Shown here in pieces: positions 7,485 to 14,299 of a stretch of DNA of 18,592 nucleotides. The number at the start of each line of letters is the position of its first letter. Positions within the stretch are counted from its first letter, which is position 1. The translations under genes and the position numbers were made by a program. The notes below the pieces were generated by a model. It did not search any database, was not told where the DNA came from, and saw only the letters and a program-made list of their open reading frames with translations. The DNA is from an uncultured Bacteroidales bacterium (GTDB lineage Bacteria > Bacteroidota > Bacteroidia > Bacteroidales > Muribaculaceae): contig URNY01000040.1 of NCBI GenBank assembly GCA_900549375.1, forward strand, positions 1-18,592, given 5' to 3'.

Positions 7485-8150
7485 ATGAGAAAAGTCGGCA
7501 CATTAGCTTGTCTCATATCAAGTGTTATAAGCATTAATGCTCAAATCATTGAAACAGGAGAATCTAATCCTGTATGGGGTGTGCGTGCTGCCTTTGATGT
7601 AAATCTGCCGGGAAAGGTGCATGGCAATGTGATAGATGATCGAATGTTCCGCAATGGTACAGGTGGAACATTCGGCGCTGTCTGTAATATCTTTCTTAGA
7701 AACAAATTCTATCTTGAGCCAGCCGTTTCATTATTTTATGACACTTACTCCTATAAATATAAAGGAGTAACAATTACTGGAATAGATTTTGAAGAAAGCA
7801 ATCCAACAGTATATAAGTTTGGCATCCGTATCCCGGTAGTCGTAGGATATAGCATCTACTTAACCGACCGAATTTCTATTGCTCCATTCACTGGACCGGA
7901 AATGAGCTATTCTTTTGCCGGGGCAATAAAGGTACATGACAAGGAAAAGTTGGGAATTGATGATACATCACTATTCGGAAAGTTCGGTAACCAACGCCGT
8001 TTTGAATGTGGCTGGAAAATAGGTATCGCTTTCTTTACAGGTTTGTGGAGTTTTAATATTGATGGTACAATAGGGATGACAAATCTTATGACCAACGGTA
8101 CAAGATTCCACGAAAACCGTGGAAGTGTGAGCGTTACACGATATTTTTAA
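7485..8150 (+). CDS. Small outer-membrane beta-barrel (porin-family-like) protein
   Basis: The 221-residue product has a signal peptide (about 1-19, ending INA) followed by repeated amphipathic strands of about 8-12 residues. These include WGVRAAFDVNLPG near the start and GSVSVTRYF at the end, with the terminal phenylalanine expected of outer-membrane barrels. GIRIPVVVGYSIYLTDRISI and the following segment match the OMP_b-brl_2-type porin proteins common in Bacteroidota. Eight to ten strands would fit the length. It sits 45 bases after the receptor gene and 23 bases before the protease gene, so it is probably co-transcribed with both. Function is unknown. Confidence 0.75.
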   Translation: MRKVGTLACLISSVISINAQIIETGESNPVWGVRAAFDVNLPGKVHGNVIDDRMFRNGTGGTFGAVCNIFLRNKFYLEPAVSLFYDTYSYKYKGVTITGIDFEESNPTVYKFGIRIPVVVGYSIYLTDRISIAPFTGPEMSYSFAGAIKVHDKEKLGIDDTSLFGKFGNQRRFECGWKIGIAFFTGLWSFNIDGTIGMTNLMTNGTRFHENRGSVSVTRYF

Positions 8151-8173
8151 TTACTATTCTTCAACAATACATT

Positions 8174-9514
8174 ATGCGAAAAGTTCTTTTATATCTTTTG
8201 ATAACATTATCTTTAGTGACAAGTAAAGCTCAGTCATACGACGAGCGACTTGCTGCTGCAATGAACTCAGGTGACTGGTTTGCGTTGGACTCCATATACA
8301 ATGCAACACCCAAAGACTCAATATCCGATTTTATTGAGGTATATTCGCGATGCTTGATTGGCAACCGTCTTAATCGTCCCGATGTTTCTATACCGGCATT
8401 TACCGAATTATTCAATAATCAAGCATCACAACTTGACTTGAACAATATCCTGAATTCAGCAATGATGTTTGCGATGGATTTAGGCAGAACCGGGGATAAT
8501 GCAACGGCAGGAGCCGTAATAAACTCAGTGCTTAACAGCACAAAGCAGTATCTGGATTCTGCGACAATCAATACATTTCAACAGCAGATCAATCAGTATA
8601 CGGCCTTATCTCATTATAGCCCATATACTATAAAATTCGAGTCTGAAAATGGGAATATTCCATTTACGATAGCCTCTGTCGGTAAAGAAGGACACGAATC
8701 CGTGTTGATGCGCCTTACTGATTCCTATATCAATGGAATGAAAACAGATATAACTTTTGATACCGGAGCTGCTATGAATATCATTTCGGATTCATTAGCC
8801 CGCAAATTCAATCTCATTCCGCTTAATGATAGTGGCAATGTGACAGGTATTGGGCAGGCTTCAGGTAAGTTGGCAATAGCCAAAGAGCTTAAAATAGGCA
8901 ACATAAGTATTACTGATGTTCCGTTTTTGGTGATAGATATAACTTCTAATAACGAGGAAGCGGATAAGTTTATGGACTGTTTCAATATTGTGGTAGGTAG
9001 TGAACTGATGCTTCGTCTTAAAGATTTGACGCTTGATTTTGTAGATAGACACATCTGCATCCCTGCAAATCCTCCCTGCAAAACTGACATTCCTTCAAAT
9101 ATTTGTTTTTCCTCTCAAATGAATTTATTGACAAATGGAGTCATTCACAATAATCCAATGCTGATGTGCATTGATTCCGGCGATGCTTCTTTTGGTTCAT
9201 TAGGAAGCAATTTCTATGATAGAAACAAAGATTTTATTACATCAAATTTTAAGACGGACACTATCCGTACAGCAGGTATTGGTGGAGTACATTTGTCAGA
9301 ATGTTATGAAATGTCAGGTCTGAAACTCACACTTGGCAACAATTCAGTTGTTATTCCCAATATAATTGTGTTATTGCAAGACTCTCCTAATGGTTATGAC
9401 TGCAATTTAGGATTAAAGACGTTAATGCTTTTTGATAAAATAAGGTTTAACCTTGTAGATTTTGTGCTGACAACAGAACCTTCTCAGTGCAACTCAGTCG
9501 ATTGTCTCAAATGA
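8174..9514 (+). CDS. Secreted two-lobed aspartic protease
   Basis: The 446-residue protein has a signal peptide (about 1-20, ending SKAQ), a helical region (about 22-145), then two aspartic-protease lobes. Lobe one has the catalytic motif TFDTGAAMNIIS (Asp196), a GIGQASGKLAIAKELKIGN hairpin and a closing VVGSELMLRLKDLTLDF. Lobe two repeats the order with MCIDSGDASFGSLG (Asp334), AGIGGVHLSECYEMSGLKLT and a closing NLGLKTLMLFDKIRFNLVDF. Two D-T/S-G motifs about 138 residues apart mean one chain could form a complete pepsin-like active site, whereas retropepsin-type Bacteroidota proteins usually carry one lobe and dimerise. No lipobox is present, so it is probably periplasmic or exported. Gene context suggests it processes a peptide or envelope protein, possibly a ligand of the TPR sensor. 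Substrate unknown. Confidence 0.8.
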   Translation: MRKVLLYLLITLSLVTSKAQSYDERLAAAMNSGDWFALDSIYNATPKDSISDFIEVYSRCLIGNRLNRPDVSIPAFTELFNNQASQLDLNNILNSAMMFAMDLGRTGDNATAGAVINSVLNSTKQYLDSATINTFQQQINQYTALSHYSPYTIKFESENGNIPFTIASVGKEGHESVLMRLTDSYINGMKTDITFDTGAAMNIISDSLARKFNLIPLNDSGNVTGIGQASGKLAIAKELKIGNISITDVPFLVIDITSNNEEADKFMDCFNIVVGSELMLRLKDLTLDFVDRHICIPANPPCKTDIPSNICFSSQMNLLTNGVIHNNPMLMCIDSGDASFGSLGSNFYDRNKDFITSNFKTDTIRTAGIGGVHLSECYEMSGLKLTLGNNSVVIPNIIVLLQDSPNGYDCNLGLKTLMLFDKIRFNLVDFVLTTEPSQCNSVDCLK

Positions 9515-9627
9515 GGTAGTATTATATACAGCCCAATTTCAACAAACTTAATCCGTGTAATATATTAAGAAGAAATTATCATTAGCAGTAACTGATATAC
9601 TATGACGCTAAAGAATATTAAAGTTAT

Positions 9628-10113
9628 ATGAAAAAATTTTGCTTACTGATATTCACGTTGCTTATCTTTTGGGTAAGTGCTTGCGATGATGATGCTCCAG
9701 ACTATTCTGATACCAAACTAATCAAAGGTCAATGGCAATTAGTTGAGGACGGGAGCAATGGTAATCCGCTTATATACCGTTTTACTACCGACAGCGAAAA
9801 CACTTGGTCATGGGGTGGACTCGTCACATATTATCTTTTACCTGACGGAACAGCCGATTTCTATAAGAGATATACATGGCACGTTTCAGATCCTGCAAAT
9901 GAAGAAGACGGAAAACCGCGTCTTGAACTCACTTGGTATGACGCTCCAGACAGTGACAATTTATGGGATGCTACGGAATATTATATCGTCGTAAAATTGA
10001 CACCGACGGAAATGTGGCTGAAGCCACACCAGAAAGGTGTCCCCGATGACATCAAGAAATTCATCCGGCGCAATGATCTCCCCATACCCTCACTACAATT
10101 CCCCAACCCGTAA
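9628..10113 (+). CDS. Lipocalin-like lipoprotein
   Basis: MKKFCLLIFTLLIFWVSAC is a lipoprotein signal with Cys19 as the anchor, followed by acidic DDDAPD as in surface-exposed Bacteroidota lipoproteins. The 161-residue protein has the strand order of lipocalin-like lipoproteins: GQWQLVEDG, LIYRFTTDS, a YYLLPDGTADFY turn, RYTWHVSD, and LTPTEMWLKP near the end. It resembles the lipoprotein at 4769-5212. A 113-base AT-rich gap without a recognisable promoter separates it from the protease gene. A strong hairpin follows at 10138, so it is probably the last gene of the envelope block. Confidence 0.7.
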   Translation: MKKFCLLIFTLLIFWVSACDDDAPDYSDTKLIKGQWQLVEDGSNGNPLIYRFTTDSENTWSWGGLVTYYLLPDGTADFYKRYTWHVSDPANEEDGKPRLELTWYDAPDSDNLWDATEYYIVVKLTPTEMWLKPHQKGVPDDIKKFIRRNDLPIPSLQFPNP

Positions 10114-10137
10114 ACAGTTTTTTCATACAAAACTCCG

Positions 10138-10162
10138 GCCCTCGGCAATCGTTGCCGGGGGC
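10138..10162. terminator. Strong hairpin ending the envelope block
   Basis: GCCCTCGGCAA (10138-10148) pairs with TTGCCGGGGGC (10152-10162), giving 11 pairs with one G-T and a three-base loop. There is no T run on the plus-strand side, while TTTT follows shortly after on the minus strand. It most likely ends transcription of the lipoprotein gene, but efficiency cannot be judged. It separates the AT-richer envelope block from the GC-richer mobile-element block. Confidence 0.55.
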
Positions 10163-10222
10163 TATTGATGAAATAGAAATCCAAAATGAAATACAATATG
10201 TTTAACCCAATCAACAACAGAC

Positions 10223-11497
10223 ATGAACAAAGTTCTTATCGTTGATGCCTCCGAATCCGACCGTCGGCTTATGTCGGGCTTGCTTGTCAAGCACGGCTAT
10301 GAGCCGATAGCTGTCGAGAGCATGGAGGCGGCAAAGGAAGAGGTGGCGAAACTGCCACCGGGGGCGGTCGTAGTCGCGGCGATGAAATTCACCGGCGGCA
10401 CGGCACAGGAGTTAATAAACTGGCAAAAGCGTGAGGGATACAAATTCCCAGTCATTGCCATAGTGGACAATTTTAACGCCGTGGATCTTCTCTCGGTGAT
10501 GCGCGATGGCGGTGCCGTGGATGTTATCCAGCGACCGGCTATCGACAAGCAGCTCATTGAAACCGTCGGCAAGTATGCCAAGCCGGAAAGCGTTGTGATT
10601 CAGCTTGACAATACGCTGATTCCACGACGGAGCGCGAAGTTCAAAGAGATTGAACAAGCTATCGGACGCATAGCCCAAACAAACGCCAACTGCATCATAT
10701 TCGGCGAAAGCGGCATGGGCAAGGAACAGATTGCACGGCAAATCTATCTCCAAAGTTCCCGGACGCAGAAGCCTATAACGGTAATCGAGGCCGGAGGCGC
10801 GGAGCTGGTAGGTCTGCACGACCCCAAATCCGACCGTAACGAGATGTATAACCGCATCAAGAGCTACTTTCAGAACGCCGCAGGAGGTACAATCATCCTG
10901 AAGAATATCCAGCTTCTCAATTTTGAGAAACAGTCGGTGTTCCTGCACATTCTTTCGGAGGAGCATCCAGATGTGAGGATGATATGCACTGCCAATGGCA
11001 CACTGATGAAGATGCTTACCGAGGAAGATTTCCGCGACAACCTTTTCTATATGTTGCGCCAGTCTGGAATAACAGTGCCGCCGCTGCGCGAAATGACCGA
11101 GGACATTCCGGACATTGCAGATTATCTTCTCGCAATATATGCACATAAGACATCCCAGACAAGAAAGCGGCTCGACGCATCGGCAATCAAGGCTCTGAAA
11201 CTCTATCCCTGGCCCGGCAACATACGCGAACTGAAAGACACTATTCTCATGGCTGCCTTCCATGCCGACGGCGATACCATCTCGGCAGACGATCTCGTTT
11301 TCAGCGACATCCAGCCGGAAACAGCCGAAGACCTGACACACCGCAATCCGAAAGCTGAGAAAGACCGCATCATAAGGGCCTATATCCGTGCGGGCACATG
11401 GAGAGGTGCCGCGAAACTGCTGGATGTGTCCGAAAAGACACTGATTCAGCTCCGTAAAAAGCACCATATCAACCGCGACGGAGAAATTGAGGCTTGA
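10223..11497 (+). CDS. RteB/NtrC-like regulator with degenerate receiver and AAA+ domains
   Basis: The 424 residues show a receiver-like domain (about 1-115), an AAA+ domain of the sigma-54 activator type (about 130-360) and a Fis-like helix-turn-helix (about 380-418, GAAKLLDVSEKTLIQLRKK). The closest relative I know in mobile elements is RteB of CTnDOT. Catalytic features are mostly gone. The receiver phospho-acceptor position is Ala53 (VVVAAMKF), the conserved Thr is Val82 and the conserved Lys is Arg104. Walker A is intact (GESGMGKE, 161-168), but Walker B reads GGTIILKN, with Lys227-Asn228 replacing Asp-Glu. The GAFTGA sigma-54 contact loop is absent; the region reads LVGLHDPKSDRNEMY. FRDNLFYML (270-278) and YPWPGNIRELKD are kept. 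I infer a DNA-binding protein that may still bind ATP but does not use phosphorylation or remodel sigma-54 polymerase. No partner kinase gene is present. Confidence 0.8.
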   Translation: MNKVLIVDASESDRRLMSGLLVKHGYEPIAVESMEAAKEEVAKLPPGAVVVAAMKFTGGTAQELINWQKREGYKFPVIAIVDNFNAVDLLSVMRDGGAVDVIQRPAIDKQLIETVGKYAKPESVVIQLDNTLIPRRSAKFKEIEQAIGRIAQTNANCIIFGESGMGKEQIARQIYLQSSRTQKPITVIEAGGAELVGLHDPKSDRNEMYNRIKSYFQNAAGGTIILKNIQLLNFEKQSVFLHILSEEHPDVRMICTANGTLMKMLTEEDFRDNLFYMLRQSGITVPPLREMTEDIPDIADYLLAIYAHKTSQTRKRLDASAIKALKLYPWPGNIRELKDTILMAAFHADGDTISADDLVFSDIQPETAEDLTHRNPKAEKDRIIRAYIRAGTWRGAAKLLDVSEKTLIQLRKKHHINRDGEIEA

Positions 11498-11524
11498 CAA
11501 CCTCATGAAAATTTGCTAACTTTG
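11493..11524 (+). promoter_or_regulatory. Promoter for the structured RNA
   Basis: CTTG at 11493-11496 (three of four bases of TTTG), 20 bases, then TAACTTTG at 11517-11524 forms a good Bacteroidota promoter. It overlaps the end of the RteB-like gene. Transcription would start near 11530, and there is no reading frame in the following 200 bases. Confidence 0.65.
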
Positions 11525-11529
11525 CAGTC

Positions 11530-11751
11530 GCAAAATAGCAAATAATATCGGCTGAAGAGTCAGCCGTGTCAAAATATAGGATAACATAGTTCCGCAACTG
11601 TTTCTGATGAAAATCTGGACAATTTGAATCGAAAGAAGACATTGTGTGATACTGTGCTATGCTTACTGCATAGCGCGTAGTCACCATTTTTCTTTCAAGG
11701 CAAGTCCAGAAGCCGTCATCAGAAAATGTACTGATTACGCGCTATTTTTTT
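11530..11751 (+). ncRNA. Structured RNA or leader with switch-like terminator
   Basis: Between the promoter and a run of seven T (11745-11751) lie nested complementary segments. A 6-pair hairpin is at 11549-11566. A long interrupted helix pairs TCTGATGA 11603-11610 with TCATCAGA 11716-11723, TCTGGAC 11614-11620 with GTCCAGA 11704-11710, and TTGAA 11624-11628 with TTCAA 11694-11698. A 9-pair hairpin GTGCTATGC/GCATAGCGC is at 11654-11676. ATAGCGCGTAGTC (11670-11682) is also complementary, with one G-T pair, to GATTACGCGCTAT (11733-11745) directly before the T run. The last pairing competes with the 9-pair hairpin and crosses the long helix, so it is either a pseudoknot or an alternative terminator state. 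I do not recognise an Rfam family. It could be a small RNA (compare RteR of CTnDOT) or an attenuator for the genes from 11986. Confidence 0.6.
11733..11751 (+). terminator. 3' half of terminator of the structured RNA
   Basis: GATTACGCGCTAT followed by seven T is the 3' arm and tail of an intrinsic terminator whose 5' arm is 11670-11682, leaving a 50-base loop that can itself fold. The unusual distance between arms is what makes a regulated terminator plausible. Confidence 0.55.
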
Positions 11752-11985
11752 GTCTTGGTCTAATCCATTTATAGCACTCAAATCCTTTACCTTTGGAAAA
11801 ACACGGTTGGTTGTTCGCCAACAGTCAAGATTTAACATCACTATTATTCTATTATTGAAAGGCGCATTATTTCAGCTTGTTACAACTTTAACACTCCTTA
11901 AATCGCCCTTTCTAAAATCCAGTCGGTTATAATTGCAAACGAGGCGCAATCCTCGACAAGTCTAACTCAAAACATATATAACCGT
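11752..11985 (+). other. Untranslated stretch between the RNA and the next gene
   Basis: No gene of convincing quality is present. It is AT-rich and holds small hairpins such as GTTGG/CCAAC near 11810-11825 and GAGG/CCTC near 11940-11955. A near-consensus -7 box, TATAATTG at 11928-11935, differs from TAnnTTTG at one position and has no good partner upstream. It may be the promoter of the gene at 11986. Confidence 0.35.
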
Positions 11986-12228
11986 ATGGAAGGAACAACT
12001 CCCCCAAACATCACGGGCTTCAGCAGGAAGCCCAGAAACAGAAAGCACATCAACGGGCGCAAGGCAGCAACCCGCAAGTCCAGCTTCAATCCGTTTGCCG
12101 ATATGCCTCACGAGGCGAAGGTGTGGATGTTAGGCTCTATGTTTCTCATCGTCGCCGCCAAGTTGCTCGGACCAGTTATCGGATTCGAGGTTCCGGAAAC
12201 CCGCAACGCTGATGCAGTCACCGACTGA
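11986..12228 (+). CDS. Small single-pass membrane protein
   Basis: The 80-residue product has a strongly basic N-terminal half (RKPRNRKHINGRKAATRK) and one hydrophobic helix at about 47-67 (VWMLGSMFLIVAAKLLGPVI), then an acidic tail. Charge distribution predicts a cytoplasmic N-terminus. It is the first gene of a plus-strand unit leading to the DUF4099/DUF3945 and topoisomerase-like genes, and the next gene overlaps its end by 17 bases. I do not recognise a family. The basic tail could contact DNA or RNA near the membrane, which is speculation. Confidence 0.55.
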   Translation: MEGTTPPNITGFSRKPRNRKHINGRKAATRKSSFNPFADMPHEAKVWMLGSMFLIVAAKLLGPVIGFEVPETRNADAVTD

Positions 12229-12616
12229 GCCCATGCAACAGAACGACACGCACGAGGCGGACTTCAAGACCGCTGCAAACGCATACGTTTCACTTGTGGA
12301 GCAGCGCGCCAGAAGCCCCGGCCGGTACCCGACGGGAAACAGACCGCGATTATACTTTCGCGGAGAGCCGATTATCCTTCTCGAAGACATCGTTACCGGG
12401 CTTGATGTCAGCGAGAAAACAATAAGACGCTACCGCGACGCAGGAAAAATCAAGGTTTACGAGAGCATAGAGGGCAACATCAAGTTTGTGCTTCAATGCG
12501 ACTTCGACAGGTTTCTCGAAAACTCCTTCATCAGTTCGTCCCATCCAGACTATAAGACTGTGAAGAAGAAATCAACCAACGGCGGAAACGCCAACCACAC
12601 TACCACTAAATCATAA
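12212..12616 (+). CDS. Helix-turn-helix DNA-binding protein (excisionase-like)
   Basis: The 134-residue product contains a MerR/excisionase-type winged helix (HTH_17-like) at about 50-105. FRGEPIILLEDIVTGLDVSE is followed by TIRRYRDAGKIKVYES and a short wing leading to FDRFLENSF. The first 45 residues and the last 25 are polar and probably disordered. The start at 12212 overlaps the previous gene; an ATG at 12233 would remove the overlap. Small proteins with this fold act as recombination directionality factors or local regulators in Bacteroidota conjugative transposons (compare Xis2d of CTnDOT), and its place just before the DUF4099/DUF3945 and Exc-like genes fits that role. Direct assignment to Xis is inference. 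Confidence 0.7.
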   Translation: MQSPTEPMQQNDTHEADFKTAANAYVSLVEQRARSPGRYPTGNRPRLYFRGEPIILLEDIVTGLDVSEKTIRRYRDAGKIKVYESIEGNIKFVLQCDFDRFLENSFISSSHPDYKTVKKKSTNGGNANHTTTKS

Positions 12617-12622
12617 TTCTTT

Positions 12623-14074
12623 ATGGATCAAACTCCCGACCAGCAGGAAGTGCTGATCGCCCGCGACAACACAAGCGGGCAGGTGGGAGCAGTCGTAGGG
12701 CAGAATCCCGACGGCACTCCCCAGATGGCGGATGTCAAATCGACGCCATTAAGCGAACTGATAAAGTTCAACAAAGGGCAGAACCCCCTCGAAGCGTTCA
12801 TGTCGAATTTCATGCGGCAGGCCAAGAACCCCACGCTGTTCAGCTTCTTCAGATTGCAGGAAGACAAATACGAGCTTGTAGGCCCCGCAATGGCGGACAT
12901 AATCAAGAATCCCGGCGACAATGCCGAAATGCTCAAACCTTACGAGGTGGAGTTGAAAGCTCCCGCCCAGGCAGAAAAGCAGGAACAGGCTCCGGCTCAG
13001 ACACAACAGCCGCAGCAAAATGAGACGCCCGGCATCAAGCAGCCGCCTATCGACCGCGACCGCATCGACTGGGTCAAAATAGAACAGCAGTGGGGCATAA
13101 AGCGCGACGACCTTGAAAAATCAGGGGCACTCGACCAGATGGTATATAACCACAAGTCGCCGCAGCTATTCACAGTAACGCCCCGTTTCGGCGACGAGAC
13201 ATTCTCGCTTCAGGCCAAACTCTCGTTTCGCTCCAACCCCGACGGCTCATATTCACTCGTGCCTCACTTCATCCGCAATGAGCCGCAGCTCGATCAGGAA
13301 TTCAAGGGCTACACATTCACAAAGGAGGACAAGGCGGAACTCCGCAAGACCGGCAACCTCGGCAAAGTCGTTGAACTCGCCGACCCCAAAACCGGGGAAA
13401 TGAAAAAATGCCTCGTGAGCATCGACAGGCTCACCAATGAGATAGAGGCCGTGACGGTGGATAAAATCTACATCAAGCCCAAAGTCGCCAATATCAGCCT
13501 CGATATGCAGGCCATCGGCATACTCAAAAACGGCGGCATGATACGCGAGCAGCACGTGGAACTCCCCAACGGTGCCAAATTCACCGCCGACCTGCAATAC
13601 AACGCAGCGAAACGCGACATCGTGTTCGTCAATTCCGATGTTTACCGCCAGAAGCAGGAACAGAACAGTTCCCAGCAACAGCAAGTCCGGGATTCATGGC
13701 ACAATCCCGACGGCTCCGTCAAGCGCCTCGAACACTGGTGCAAGCTGCCGCTGAACGAACAGCAGCAGGCCGATTACCTCGCAGGCAAGAAAGTCCTCGT
13801 AGGCGAGACCAAGGACAAATTCGGCAATGACTGCACCGTCTATTTCCAGTACAATCCCGAAAAGCGTCAGCCTGAGACCACGCGGGTATATCCCGACCGC
13901 GACAAGGTCGTGGGCATCGCCGAGGAAAGCAAGACCCAGTATGCCGTGAACAATAACGGAGCGACCAACGAGGCGACCAAGAACGTGCAGGAGCCACTCC
14001 AGCGCGGGCAGACCGCCCCGAAGGACGAAAACCAGCAGAGGCAGCAGCGTAAGCCCAGAGGCCCGAAGCCTTGA
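12623..14074 (+). CDS. DUF4099/DUF3945-domain protein of a mobile element
   Basis: The 483-residue protein is soluble. An N-terminal region (about 1-120) is followed by a Gln/Pro/Ala-rich linker (about 120-145). A DUF4099-like domain begins IDWVKIEQQWGIKRDDLEKS (about 149-168) and includes LTNEIEAVTVDKIYI. DUF3945-like units follow around LDMQAIGILKNGG and LPLNEQQQADYLAGK, and the tail is basic and Gln/Arg-rich. These domains typically occur in one protein next to the topoisomerase gene of Bacteroidota conjugative transposons, as here, and the same slot in CTnDOT's excision operon holds orf3. Biochemical function is not known; the basic tail would suit nucleic-acid contact. It starts 6 bases after the helix-turn-helix gene. 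Codon choice is GC-rich compared with the envelope genes. Confidence 0.8.
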   Translation: MDQTPDQQEVLIARDNTSGQVGAVVGQNPDGTPQMADVKSTPLSELIKFNKGQNPLEAFMSNFMRQAKNPTLFSFFRLQEDKYELVGPAMADIIKNPGDNAEMLKPYEVELKAPAQAEKQEQAPAQTQQPQQNETPGIKQPPIDRDRIDWVKIEQQWGIKRDDLEKSGALDQMVYNHKSPQLFTVTPRFGDETFSLQAKLSFRSNPDGSYSLVPHFIRNEPQLDQEFKGYTFTKEDKAELRKTGNLGKVVELADPKTGEMKKCLVSIDRLTNEIEAVTVDKIYIKPKVANISLDMQAIGILKNGGMIREQHVELPNGAKFTADLQYNAAKRDIVFVNSDVYRQKQEQNSSQQQQVRDSWHNPDGSVKRLEHWCKLPLNEQQQADYLAGKKVLVGETKDKFGNDCTVYFQYNPEKRQPETTRVYPDRDKVVGIAEESKTQYAVNNNGATNEATKNVQEPLQRGQTAPKDENQQRQQRKPRGPKP

Positions 14075-14232
14075 CCGCCACTCACCGCGCATATTCCACA
14101 ATCAGTTTTATACTGCGATTCACCCGACATGATTGCCGCCGCATAGCCGCGATTCCAACCACTATGTCCACACCAAAGCTATAAGTATCCCAACCTGCGG
14201 CCAACCGTGTCAACCCAGACACAACTATCCCC

Positions 14233-14266
14233 AAGTCACGGGGATGGGCGACCGTCCCCGTGACTT
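14233..14266. repeat. 15-pair hairpin capped by a GNRA-type loop
   Basis: Bases 14233-14247 pair with 14252-14266 through 15 consecutive pairs (one G-T), leaving the four-base loop GCGA. It lies in the 225-base gap between the DUF4099/DUF3945 gene and the topoisomerase-like gene, 34 bases before the latter's ATG. Only three T follow, so it is not a typical terminator. It may protect or process the message or uncouple expression of the two genes. Confidence 0.6.
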
Positions 14267-14299
14267 TCATAAAATCACCCCTAAACCCACATTAAATTT

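Noticed and set aside
10186..10245. A 19-residue leader-peptide-like frame overlapping the start of the RteB-like gene
   Set aside because: Short frames of this size are common by chance, and there are no codon runs or hairpins that would indicate attenuation.
10412..11506. A 364-codon open frame on the minus strand
   Set aside because: It lies fully antisense to the RteB-like gene, whose domains are clear. Its translation has no recognisable family and the length follows from GC-rich codon bias on the other strand.
13253..14130. Several long minus-strand frames over the end of the DUF4099/DUF3945 gene
   Set aside because: They overlap one another in different frames, a sign of codon-bias shadows.
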